Below, one piece after another: positions 19,583-30,395 of a stretch of 64,000 nt of DNA. The stretch lies in contig AP026123.1 of assembly GCA_030295235.1 (NCBI GenBank), positions 2,480,001-2,544,000 of the forward strand, in the 5' to 3' direction. The DNA comes from Fistulifera solaris (lineage: Eukaryota; Bacillariophyta; Bacillariophyceae; Naviculales; Stauroneidaceae). Within the stretch, counting starts at the first letter, position 1, and every line of letters starts with the position of its first letter. The notes under the pieces were generated by a model. The model was not told where the DNA came from. It made no database searches and was given only the letters and a program-made list of their open reading frames with translations. Position numbers and translations under genes: made by a program.

Positions 19583-22500
19583 ATGGACTCGGCTCCGTCA
19601 ACACCCGGCAGCAGCCATGAAAATGGCGGCGCCAAATTGTACAAGACGAACAAAGAATTGTTGGCCTACATGTCGCAAGCCTTCAATGTCAACCGCGGTG
19701 ACGATTTCGAAGAACGAGGATCGGATGACAGTTCTCTGGATTTGGATGATGACGATGATTTGAGTGTGGGTTCCAGTTCTTCGTTTTCCGTCTCATCGTA
19801 CGCGACGAGTGTGCAAGATACCAAAACGATGGGTGACGAAACGCGCATGTTGACCGAAGAAGGTGGACTCGTGAAACGCAGTAAAGTGGCCATCTTCATA
19901 GGCATTGTGGCGTTGGCTTGTACCAGCGCTTTAGTGACCACGTACTTTGTTCGTAAAAATGAAACGACGACGTACCATGAACGCTTCGTTTCGTTCAGCG
20001 GTGATGTGAGTGAGAAATCGCAAAAGGCGCTCCGACAAGCGTTTACGGCGACCCAACAGTTGAGTCGGACCATTACCGATGCCATCGTGAGTGCCGATAA
20101 TTATTTTGTCGCGGTGCCTTTGTTCGAAATTTATGGTGGGGAAGCGAAAGAAGCCGCTCAAGCCGAGGTGATCTTTTGGACGCCGCGGATCGCGGAAGCT
20201 CGGTTGAGTGATTGGGAATCGTTCGCTGCAGAGAACCAGCAATGGATTCTCGATGGATTGGTGTACGAGAACTCGACCGTCAATGATCCCGGCAGTATTC
20301 CGACCACGGTGCACACCCGCAACGGGCCCCATGTTCATCACGCCAAAGATGACATTCACATTCAAGGTTACCATTTCCCCATTTGGCAAATGGTGGGAGC
20401 ACCGGAATGCCTCCATTGTGAACTTGGATCTCATGGCGGATTCGACACGCATGGAACACGACATGATCGATGCCACCTTGTTGCGTCAGCCACTCTTGTC
20501 CTCGATTCAGGACTTGCAGTATTTGACGGTGCACGCACATGATACACCGGTCAATACGTCGCAAGAAGAATGGCTCGAAGAAAACAACATCACCATTGGC
20601 CTGGACAAATACTATCCTCAAATGTATCTGGAGCAGATGCAACAATCCTATATTCTCCAGCCCATTTTCGCTACCCGCGATGGTTACTTCTTCAGCAACG
20701 CCGGAGTAGCGAGCGTCACACGATCGCAAACATTGCAATCGGATGTTGTCGGCTTTGCCGTGGCTGTGTTCCGCTGGGACTCGTTGTTTGCCGATATTCT
20801 TCCCAGTGGCGTTTCGGGAATGGTCGTCGTCGTCAGCGACGGTTGTAGTACGACACTCTCCTATCAAATCAATGGCAAAACGGTGGAATATCTAGGGTTC
20901 GGTGATTTGCACGATCCCATGTTTGAGGAAGAGGTTGTGAATATCACCGACTTTGGAAGCCTGGCGGACTTTTCGGTCGTCACGCATTTGCATCGAGAAA
21001 TCAATGGCACTTCGTACGATGAACGTCATGCTGGAACCAAGAAAGGACATTGTCAGGTACGAAAGAACGAGGAGCTACAACCATGTCACTACATACCAAG
21101 CCGTTATACTAACTTTTCCATCGTTTTGCCAGTTTACTGTTCAAATTTACCCCTCCGAAGAGTTTGTTGATGTCTATAACTCGGATACACAAACACTTTA
21201 CATTGCTGTTATCGTTGTTATCTTTGTGGTTGTGATTTTCCTGTTGTGCATGTACGATCTCATGGTCATTGCTCGACAACGAAAGATCATTCACATTGCC
21301 AAACAAACGAATACATTGATCAGCAGCTTATTTCCAAAGGCAGTTCAAAAGCGCATTCTGGAAGATGCCGAGAAAAATGAAAAGTTAAAACTGTTATCCG
21401 CCGACGAATACGATCAAGTTCTTGGCGATGACAGCAAAGCCAAGTCCGTAATGGAAGAGCATATGAAAGGACAGTATCAAACCAAAGCCATTGCTGATTA
21501 CTTCCCTTCGGCGACAATTTTTGTAAGTATGAACTGAACGTAACTACTATCGAATATCGTTCCCTCGTCCATCTCTAACTTTTCCTCCCATGGTCGCCTT
21601 CTCGATGGCAAACAGTTTGCAGATATTGTTGGTGCGTAAACTGTTCGATCTCAGATCTCGCCCTTTTCATAGTTCGTTTCACTCACTTTCCGCTGTAGGT
21701 TTCACAGCTTGGAGTTCGACACGAGATCCGACGCAAGTGTTTGAACTTTTGGAGACTCTGTTTCATTCATTTGATCAACTAGCGAGAAAACGAAGGGTGT
21801 TCAAGGTTGAAACAGTCGGTGACTGCTACGTGGCTGCAACTGGTTTACCGGAGGCGCGCAAAGATCATCCCGTTGTCATGGCTCGTTTTGCTCGTGATAT
21901 TCTCTACAAATTCGGTGTCCTTGTAAAACAACTGGAAGAAAAACTAGGACCTGACACGGGTGACCTGGGTTTGCGAGTCGGACTGCACAGTGGGCCAGTA
22001 ACTGCTGGTGTTTTACGAGGTGAAAAGTCGCGCTTTCAGTTGTTCGGTGATACTGTCAATACTGCGGCACGAATGGAGAGTAACGGAGCTCCCAACCGCA
22101 TTCATCTTTCCAAGGAAACAGCTGACCTTCTTATGCAAGCGGGGAAAGTCAAATGGGTAAAGCCAAGAGAGGAATTGATCCATGCAAAAGGAAAGGGAGA
22201 GCTGCAGACCTATTGGTTGGAGTACAGCCGTAGCGAAAGCAGGAAAGGAAGTGTCAACAGTGTCACCGATTCCATTCGGAGCTCGCTACAGAGTGATTAC
22301 GATGAGAGCAAGAAGATTCTTTCTGAGATCTCATTCAACCCAATGTCGGAGAAACTGCAGCGTCTCGTCAAATGGAACACGGAGTTGCTCTCAAAATCCT
22401 TACAACTCATCCTTGGACGACGTGTTGGAACTCAAATTCAAGTCGATGATGATGATAAAATGCGCGCACTGGAAATGGCTAGCCGAACCGTTGCTCGTCA

Positions 22501-23599
22501 GGGAAAGCTGGTCTTTGACGAAGTCGTAGAAATCATTAATCTGCCCCCGAAAGCGGAAATCAGCGATTCCGATCCACTCCAACTCGGTGTGGAATCAGTC
22601 GACCTGTCACCGGAAGTGTACTCCCAATTGCATGATTATGTCCGAACAATTGCTGCAATGTATCCCGAGGACAATCCGTTCCACAACTTCGAACACGCAT
22701 CACACGTTTGCATGAGCACGATCAAGTTGCTGGCCAGAATTGTCGCTCCAAACGATGATAATGGCGCCGGAAATCTCCACGATAACACTTACGGAATAAC
22801 ATCTGATCCGCTCACGCAGTTCGCTGCCGTTTTCAGTGCGCTTATTCATGACGTGGATCACCCGGGCGTACCGAACATGACGCTAGTTAGCGAAGGCACG
22901 TCTCTTGCTGCTTCTTACCAAAATAAAAGCATCGCAGAACAGAATTCCATCGACCTCGCTTGGGATTTACTTATGGATCCAGCATACGAGGACCTGCGAC
23001 GTGCTCTGTACGTCAATGAAACCGAATTCAACCGATTCCGTACACTGGTTGTCAATCTGGTCATGGCGACAGATATTATGGACAAGCAAATGGGCGCATT
23101 CCGTAAAGCCAGGTGGAATAAAGTATTTGGAGACGACGACGAGAAGGATATTCGTGGGTCAATCTCCCAGAAGGATATCAATCGCAAAGCGACTATTGTT
23201 CTGGAACACTTAATCCAAGCCTCGGACGTGTCACACACAATGCAACATTGGCATATCTTCGTGAAGTGGAACGAGAGACTTTTCCAAGAAATGTCCCTTG
23301 CTTATGACGAAGGGCGCGCCGAAAAGAATCCTGCGGAAAACTGGTACCAAGGCGAAATTGGTTTTTTCGACTTTTACATCATTCCTCTTGCCAAAAAACT
23401 TGAATCATGTGGTGTTTTCGGTGTATCTTCCGATGAGTACTTACAGTACGCGCAAAACAACCGCAACGAGTGGGAGCGCAAAGGCCACGAACAAGTTCAG
23501 ATATATATTGAAAACTATCGAATGAAGCGAGAAACTATGACCATGGCGACCCCTCCTTCGGTGATTCCACAAGAAGAAGAGGAGGAGGAGGAGTCATAG
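19583..23599 (+). CDS. Receptor-type class III nucleotide cyclase fused to a cyclic-nucleotide phosphodiesterase
   Basis: Exons 19583-21056, 21133-21522, 21616-21631 and 21699-23599 give about 1260 residues. The order is: acidic cytosolic tail; membrane segment at residues 102-122; extracellular sensor-like domain; second membrane segment (LYIAVIVVIFVVVIFLLCMY); class III cyclase domain; PDEase_I domain. Cyclase metal motifs are present (FADIVGF and VGDCYVAATGLP), with a guanylyl-cyclase-like Glu in VETVGD and LFGDTVNTAARMES. The Cys typical of guanylyl cyclases is Gln here, so purine preference is uncertain. The PDE has HNFEH, SALIHDVDHPG and SDVSHTMQHW metal-site motifs. One protein may both make and destroy cNMP under an external signal. 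One frame change near 20400-20412 (one extra or two missing bases) is taken as an error. Confidence 0.88.
21057..21132 (+). other. Cyclase-PDE intron 1
   Basis: A 76 bp intron, donor GTACGA, acceptor TTGCCAG, phase 0. It joins KKGHCQ to FTVQIYPSEEF. Confidence 0.8.
21523..21615 (+). other. Cyclase-PDE intron 2
   Basis: A 93 bp intron, donor GTAAGT, acceptor AAACAG, phase 0. It precedes a 16-base micro-exon. Confidence 0.8.
21632..21698 (+). other. Cyclase-PDE intron 3
   Basis: A 67 bp intron, donor GTGCGT, acceptor CTGTAG. It follows the 16-base micro-exon 21616-21631 that encodes FADIV plus one base. Together they build the metal-binding FADIVGFTAW motif. Confidence 0.85.
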
Positions 23600-23841
23600 A
23601 TATGCACCGGATCTTCACCAAGACAATCGACCTTGTCCTATACTCGCTTTTACTGACGATTCACATTGAAAGTCCATAACCAGTTTGTAAAATCTTCGTG
23701 AAACTTCAAGCCTTTGTTGCTAGCCAATTTGGGAACACGGTTATCTGTTTAACCTTGTAGAGGCACCATGCGGTAGTCCCTTGACCGCACAATGTCGATA
23801 CGCCACCAAATGACTCTAGTTCTGTAAAAGTCTCCTTTCAC

Positions 23842-25094
23842 CTATTCGCCGTTCTTCGCCTGGTATTTCTTGAAAGCTTCTTTGTGCTTTTTTGCTCCGC
23901 ATATGGTTTTCCATCTGTCCGGCGCTCTTAAAATCTTTCCGACAACACTCGCAACGCCAAAAATCAGGCTCTTCTTCCTCTTCCTCTTCAGATGAAACAT
24001 CAGGAGACCCATCATTGCTCACTTCACCATGACTACTCCTCTCGTCTCCATGGCTGTCAACTTTGAATTGCGCGTTCGCGTTTGGCAAGTCATTGCTATC
24101 ATCAGCAATGTCGCCCTCTGCTTGTTCACTATTTTCCTCCTGAAGCTCCTCATCTTCTTGAGATTGCTCTGTGTTCTTATTTTTCTTATTTTTCTTATTT
24201 TTCTTTCCCTTCTTCTTTTTTCCTACACCATATTCGTAATCGTCGTCTTCCAAATCCGCCAGTCGTATCCGACCAGCTTGTCGATCCTCTTCTTCCATTT
24301 TAAGCCATACGGTCGGCCGCCTCCTGTCGCCACTCTTCAACTGCCGCTTTTTGCTCTTCTTTCCGTAACGCCTTTTCTCGCTTCGACGCGGCTTCCTTTT
24401 GTAGCTTTTCTCGTCGCACTTCCTCCGCTCGTTGGGCCACCCGAAGATCCCGCTTCTTCACAAAGTGTACGAGGGCTTGAATTTCCGCATTCCGATCCTT
24501 GCGGGCCGACTTTCGGGCCTTCTTATTGGCATCGTCCATGGCGCGACGAATGCGACGATTCGGTTCGGACAACGTGTCGTACACGTCCGCCCAAGCAAAC
24601 GAAAGCTGGGAAGCAAAGGATTCCCAAGCCTGATAAAACGCCGTAACGACGGACCAATCCGACTTCTGATTTCCAAATTCCACGGGCAAATGCGACTCGG
24701 ACGATGCGGCGGCTTCTTCTCGTGCAATGGCGGCAAACACTTTTCCATAAACGGCATAAAATCCATTTGAGGTCTCGTCATCAAAACCCGAAAAACAACT
24801 GGGATGCAAAAATGGGGCGACTTGAAAAATCAAATCATTTGCGTTGGTTCCATCCGTAGTCGACCATCCCTGTAGGATTGCCGATCGATGCTCATCGTAC
24901 CATTGCCGTTCGGCGGGATCCGATAAGCATTCGTACGCTTCTTGGATTCGTTTGAAAACTTCCGGGTCACCGCCCTTGTCGGGGTGATGTTGGAGTGCGA
25001 GTTGACGATGGGCCTTTTTGATAGAGGCCGCGTTCGCTTGCATTTCCACGCCGAGAACATCATAGTGACACTGTATTGTTGTTTCTGTTGTCAT
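23842..25094 (-). CDS. DNAJC21/JJJ1-type J-domain protein with C2H2 zinc finger (two frame breaks)
   Basis: The start at 25094 gives MTTETTIQCHYDVLGVE, a J domain with the HPD motif (LALQHHPDKGGD) at about residues 10-75. Next come a middle region with NRRIRRAMDDANKKARKSAR and VKKRDLRV, typical of DNAJC21/JJJ1, a Lys-rich charged region, an acidic stretch and a C2H2 finger (CECCRKDFKSAGQMENHMRS). The raw frames 24300-25094 and 23816-24340 join if one T at about 24299-24303 is extra. A second extra base in the T6 run at 23888-23893 hides the family ending KKHKEAFKKYQAKNG. The restored length is about 416 residues. Family members stimulate Hsp70 in release of factors from cytosolic pre-60S particles. 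Confidence 0.82.
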
Positions 25095-25423
25095 GAGATT
25101 GCGGGTAATTAAGAGAGAAAGCGATACAATTATGCTACTTTTACAACACAGCGAGAGCAAAGAAAAAAATGAAACGGAAAAAATGCGTGGTAAGGGCTGG
25201 TTTCGCGAAAAGGAGCTCCGCGATAGCACGCGCATGTACATAAAAAGACTATAGTGCAGGTTGATTCACGAAAACATTTTGATGACAAAAACCGCAGGCT
25301 GCGCTGAACAGGCTGGGGTGTCAATCGTTGTAATGTAAACGAGTAACCAAGATATTGTGAGATTATTATAATTTTAAAGAGGCGGATCCAATGGTGTGAA
25401 AGTTATTGTCATGCTGGCTCGGG

Positions 25424-25990
25424 TTGAGGCGTAATTCAAGAAAGAAAAAACATGTCGGTGGCGTCAATATACTCGAAAGCGGACATCTAAAGCATGTCGA
25501 CGTTCTAGCGGTTCAATTTTATGCAGTTTCCTTCTATTACATGATTGTAATGCACTGCTTGCAAATTGAACTGCTACTTTGCCTCTAGGGGTAAGATACA
25601 TGCACATAAACGATGCTGTGAAATCACGTCGCATTGATGTCGCGGTGTCGATCGCCACGCTACTGACGAATAACCATGATATTCTAACATTATAAATAAA
25701 AGATAAGAAACGTTTTAATGATGTGTTTATTATTGTCATATTCGCTAGAACTGAGGCGTAATACAAAAGAAGCAGAGCATCCCCGCGACGGAAAAATACT
25801 CGAAAGTGGATATCTCACGTATTTTAGCGTTCTAGCGGTTCAAATTTTCACAGCTGTCTTTCCTTTAAATGTTTTTGATTTAGTGGTTTCAAATTGAACC
25901 GCTGGATTGTCATTTAGCAAAAGATACAAGCGCATGAATTGTCATTTCGCCATGGTCGTCGTGTAATTACCGCGTTAAGATTTTCCCTCC
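25424..25990. repeat. Diverged direct duplication, each copy with an internal inverted repeat
   Basis: Two units lie about 325 bp apart (near 25424-25640 and 25745-25965). They share GAGGCGTAAT, ATACTCGAAAG and GTTCTAGCGGTTCAA blocks in the same order. In both units AGCGGTTCAA is followed 40-60 bp later by its reverse complement, TTGAACTGCT in unit 1 and TTGAACCGCT in unit 2, so each could form a hairpin. Loops differ in sequence. No coding potential or terminal target duplication is obvious. Confidence 0.55.
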
Positions 25991-26119
25991 TTTACTATAG
26001 TGGTGTTATGTAGCTGCGTAGAAATCTGGTACAAATCTACAGAGCAATTTTTCCAGTCCCTTCCGACGTGTGACCAGCCCTTAAAAAAGTTTCACCGGTC
26101 GGTCGGACGAAGGCAAGAC

Positions 26120-26560
26120 ATTTTACTATAGGCCAAAGTGTTGCCCGTGTTTACCAAGACTGCATTTCAGTCATGAACCATATTTTTCAAGCCACTTTAT
26201 GGTCGCTAAATTCTGATTGTTGGACTCAATGTGTGAAGTTTACTGCCTTCGCTGCCTCAAGAAGCATTTGCAGTGCGTGCCTTGACTCATCATGTCAAAA
26301 TGCTGTGCAGATCGTTGACTGCACTATTTACTATAGGCTCAAAGTGAAGACGACTTTTACCACGACTGCATTTGGTCATGAATCATGGGTAACTAAGGTT
26401 TTACAATACATTGTATACCAAGCCTTCGTGCGTTCGGCTCGCTTGATAAACTAGACTTCTTTTCCAAACCATACAAACACCTTCAGTAGCATTTGCAATG
26501 CATGCTTCAATGATTCATCGTGTCAAATGGATTGCAGACCGTGGAGTGCAGTAGTCAATA
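26120..26560. repeat. Tandem duplication containing the dispersed dyad element
   Basis: Two units about 206-228 bp apart. TTTACTATAGGC...GACTGCATTT...GTCATGAA occurs at about 26123-26180 and 26327-26386. A GCATTTGCA...ATCRTGTCAAA block occurs at about 26262-26305 and 26490-26530. The units are diverged and non-coding. Confidence 0.5.
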
Positions 26561-26720
26561 TGGACCCAAATTTAGATCTATGACCTATGGCCTAGACAAA
26601 GTTTTATTATAGAAGAAAACAACACCTAACATGTCCCCAATATCATTTACTCCACAAGATGTACAAGCTCTACACGACAAGTTCCCCGAATGGCGTGTCA
26701 AAAGCCTTCTTCGTTCATAC

Positions 26721-28386
26721 TCATGCCAAAAGAGCCAAAACATCCTTCGCGAAACCGTGCTTCTTGGCAATGGCATAGGGTGCCTTCCCCTTGATCTCCA
26801 TCTTCTTGGAGGCTGGATATTTCTCGACTAGAAATGCAATTATTTCTTTGGGTGTCGTTTCCACGGCGAGCGCAACGTGTAAAGGCAATTTCCCCTTGCC
26901 GTCGGCCTTTTTCACAATGTCTTTGTTTCGTTCGACGAGAAACTTTACGACGGCAAACGGCAACTCATGGAACAGGGCCAAATGCAGCGCGGTGGCCCCC
27001 GACTTGGTTTGTGTTGTACAAACGTCGGCATGAGACGACGGAGCGAGTTCTCGAATGACGGCAAGATCGGCACCCTCGCGACAAGCTATATGCAATGGCC
27101 TATTTCCTTGATCATCTTCCATATACAAGGCTTCCGGACACCGTTTGGCCAAGAAATGAATAATTACCGGAGTTGTCTCACTCCATGCAGCTGTATGCAA
27201 AGGTGTCCGTTTGTTCAGTCCAGTACTCAGCAACGAATCTGGATGCTGCTTGTACAAGAAGCGCACCATACCCTCTTCCCCGTGAAAAGCACAGGCATAA
27301 TGCAACGGACTGCCCAATCCATCATCAATGTCTTTGATAGCCTCTTTGTTTGCGGCATAACATATAACTACAGTCTTCTTGGTTCCCCCCAAAGCACAGA
27401 TCAACGACAATGGATACACCAGACTCTTCTTGCCTTTGACAATGAAATCCACTTCCAATTTCTCTTTCGCCAACCACGGATTCTTCTCCAGTAAACTCCG
27501 CGTCTTGGCGTCGTCATAGTTCTTCTTTTCTTTCTTCTTTTCGGATTCCAATTGATTTGCGCAAAGAACTCTTTCCTCACCTTGTCCTTGTCTTCCTTTT
27601 TCATCTTGGTCTTTTTCTTTTTCTCCTTACTTTCACCTTCGTCCGGTGCATCGTCCGACAAACTGTTGATGGTCAACACGGAAATGGAAGAGTGGGCGCG
27701 TCCCGGCGCTTTGCGGGTGGGAACACTGGCCGGAACAATTTTCGTGGGCGATTTGCGCACGGCGACCCGAATCTTTTGGGACTTTTCACCGGCGTCATAA
27801 GACGAATGGAGTCATCATCACTGTCACTTTCACTGTCCGATTCAATGAGTCCCTTTTTTCGTAAACGATCTTGAAATTTCGTCGACATGTTGAAGGTTTT
27901 GATGCGGCTGGCAATACTCATGTCATCGTCTTCGTCCGCGACGTGCAACCACTCGGCGTCACTTTCGTTCAACTCGGGCAAATCGGAATGCGTAAAGACG
28001 GAATGACTGGCATAACTCGCATCGTCGGGATTGATTGTCACGTATCTTGTTTTGTAGGGATTGTCCGGATCTGGTTCGAGCTTTTTCAATTCTTCTTCGG
28101 AAATACCGTATTGATTGAGACGTGATGCCGTTCCGGTCACAATCAAATCCGAGAAACTTCCGGATGCCTCGTTCAGAAAATCGTCGTCGAACTTTCCAGG
28201 AACCGGACCCGGACTGCTGAGCGACCGAAGACTGGCATTCAGTGACGCGATGGACGACACCGACCGCAGTGATGAAACGGAAGCATTGGAGACTTCTTTT
28301 GGCGCTGTCTTTTTCTTGGATGTCTTCGAGTCGCTCTCGGAGCTTTTTGTCTTGGATGACGACTTTTTCTTGGTCTTTTCGCTCAT
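26721..28386 (-). CDS. Ankyrin-repeat protein with disordered N-terminal half (two frame breaks)
   Basis: The start at 28386 gives a Ser/Lys-rich disordered region (MSEKTKKKSSSKTKSSES). Acidic segments follow (DAEWLHVADEDDDMS), then a Lys-rich linker, then about six ankyrin repeats in the last 250 residues (GSPLHYACAFHGEEGMVRFL, TPLHTAAWSETTPVIIHFL, NRPLHIACREGADL, GATALHLALFHELPFAVVKFL, KLPLHVALAVETTPKEI). Three raw frames join if the TTTT at 27774-27777 and the AA at 27550-27551 (plus strand) are each one base short. The restored protein is about 555 residues. No enzymatic domain is present; a cytosolic scaffold is likely. The 3' end is next to the repeat-rich gap. Confidence 0.7.
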
Positions 28387-29092
28387 TGTTTTAATTCTTC
28401 TTGTCGATGCTGTTAGACTTCTACGATGACAAGAATAGCATGCGCATAACAGGACGAATGAATGATAGAAGATGATAGGTCGTCAAGGTGCGCAAAGTTT
28501 GAATTTTGGAAAGGGGTTCGTAGTACTAAATGTATCACTCATGTCCCCCTCCCCGAAGAACTTTCAAACGTAAACCACGATCCAGTCATCGTACTTTTCT
28601 TGTGTTAGTCGCCACACGGTCAGCAATGACAGTAAGACCAAGTGTGACGCAGGTTGAATGTGGATTCCAAAAAATTTCTAAGTACGTGTAAATTTTACGT
28701 TTCAGATTTAACAATCATTTTGTCCCAACTAACTTTAACATGACAAAATGACTTTTAATAGTTTACAAAACTCGACAAAAACGAAAAACGTTTCACACTG
28801 GCATCTGGCATTTGTTGACAAGCGATAGTCATTTGTAGGTGGAAAGTGATTGGTACCGGAAAGACAAAGTGGATGACATTTATGTAGGTGCGCCGCGCGC
28901 CGTTTGTGATGACAACTGCATTGCGTTTCATGTTTCATCGTTTATTAAACAAAAGTGCTCCGTTTCGACTTGTTGTAGACTTATACGCATTGAAAGATCT
29001 TCTTAACTGATATCCTTCTCACGAAAGTCTAGCTCGCCAGCGCTCAACCAGTCCTACATAGAACCAGTCCTACATAGAATAGATTCAATAAT
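28387..29092. promoter_or_regulatory. Divergent promoter region of the ankyrin and galactosyltransferase genes
   Basis: A 0.7 kb head-to-head spacer. A perfect short duplication (two copies of CAGTCCTACATAGAA at about 29049-29079) lies just before the galactosyltransferase start. A GGTGCGCCGCGCGCCG palindrome-like stretch lies near 28888. No gene is supported. Confidence 0.4.
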
Positions 29093-30230
29093 ATGAGCAG
29101 CCAAGACCCTCACATCAACGATCCTCTTCCCCCGGGCTGGTCTCGTGGCTTCTCCAATTCACAAAAACGAACTTTCTATTTCCATTCCGAAACCAAACAC
29201 ACACAATGGCATTTTCCGACGGCGTCCGAGGCCAAAGATCCCATGAAAGCGCTCGAACGCGCCAACGCCGCCAAGGAACGTGAGAAACGAAAAGCCGCCA
29301 CCACAGCTCCGCCCGAAGCCAAACGACCCCGCAGTGAGAGTGACAATATATTAGAAGACTTGGAGGCGAGTTCCGTGGCGATCATTGTTCCCTTTCGGGA
29401 TTTGCATGCGGCACAGAAACGCGCCGCGCATTTGCAACAATTCATTCCGCATATGGTGCAATTTCTCGGCAGCTTAACAAAGGACGGGAAGATTTCCAAC
29501 TATCACATTTACATTATTGAACAATCGGACGATCAACGCAAATTCAATCGCGGCAAGTTACTCAATATTGGTTTTGATGTCGCGCGGAAAGCGGCGGCCC
29601 GGAACCACGATGTGTTTATTTTTCACGATGTGGACCTGTTGCCGGATGCCGCTTTGGGAGATTGGTACGCGAAATTTCCAAAACGGCCCATTCACATTGC
29701 GCGGGTTTGGAAGCGCTATTCCAACAACCCCAAGTACTTTGGGGGAGCCGTCAGTTTTTCGTCGTCCGACTACAAACGGATCAACGGGGTACGTACAGAT
29801 TAAGTGTATTGCTGAGGGCGCTATCAAAAGCAATGAGCAGTTTTCTAAATTCGTTTAATACGAACAGTATCCCAACAACTATTGGGGTTGGGGTGGAGAA
29901 GATGACGAAATGCAACGTCGTTTAGAGAGACTGGGTATCACGTTTGAAGCGCCGACACGAGGTAGTCTCAAGGATTTGGAAGACATGACTCTAACAGAAA
30001 AGTTGGATTTCCTTCGATCCAACAAAGCATGGAAAAACAATGTAAAATGGGAACTGAATGACGAACACGAGAAAACGTGGAAAACGAATGGCTTAGCCGA
30101 CCTGAAATATTCTGTCTTGAAAACGACCGAATTGGAAGGCGGAAACAACCATGCCAGCAAGATCACAGTCGATGTCAAGCTAAATGGCAGTCACTGGACG
30201 AACGATAAGGTTTCGGTAGATTTAATTTAG
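29093..30230 (+). CDS. WW-domain beta-1,4-galactosyltransferase-like protein
   Basis: Exons 29093-29788 and 29868-30230 give 352 residues. A WW domain occupies residues 11-43 (W16, Y29, W39, P42). A charged linker with a nuclear-signal-like PPEAKRPRS follows. Residues 93-270 form a family GT7 (beta-1,4-galactosyltransferase) domain: IVPFRD, EQSDD...FNRGKLLNIGF, FHDVDLLP (DxD, D179/D181), KYFGGAVSF and WGWGGEDDE. No signal peptide or membrane anchor is present, unlike Golgi GT7 enzymes. A soluble nucleocytoplasmic enzyme with a proline-motif-binding module is the simplest reading. UDP-galactose or a related UDP-sugar is the expected donor; the acceptor is unknown. All catalytic motifs are intact. 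Confidence 0.87.
29789..29867 (+). other. Intron in the WW-galactosyltransferase gene
   Basis: A 79 bp intron, donor GTACGT, acceptor CGAACAG, phase 0. It joins KRING to YPNNYWGWGGEDDE as the GT7 family requires. Confidence 0.85.
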
Positions 30231-30395
30231 TAAAATATAAAAAATAATGAAGTTGACTAGTTGCATTCAGACGATGGCTTCTAGTTAGCATTGTAATCAA
30301 ACCAGAGCACGACGCTGAAACCCAAGCACTTAAAAATTTGAGCGATTGATTCTTTTATTTGAATTTATGTGATAATATGCCTTAAGTCGTTCGGG

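Larger units (their letters stand above)
25095..26630. other. 1.5 kb gene-free region with two tandem repeat families
   Basis: No gene is supported between the J protein and the ankyrin gene. It contains a diverged duplication with internal inverted repeats (25424-26000) and a second duplication of about 206-228 bp (26120-26560), each described separately. Confidence 0.5.

Noticed and set aside
25095-26630. Retroelement or DNA transposon remains in the gene-free region
   Set aside because: No integrase, reverse transcriptase or transposase similarity, no long terminal repeats and no target duplications were seen; only local duplications.
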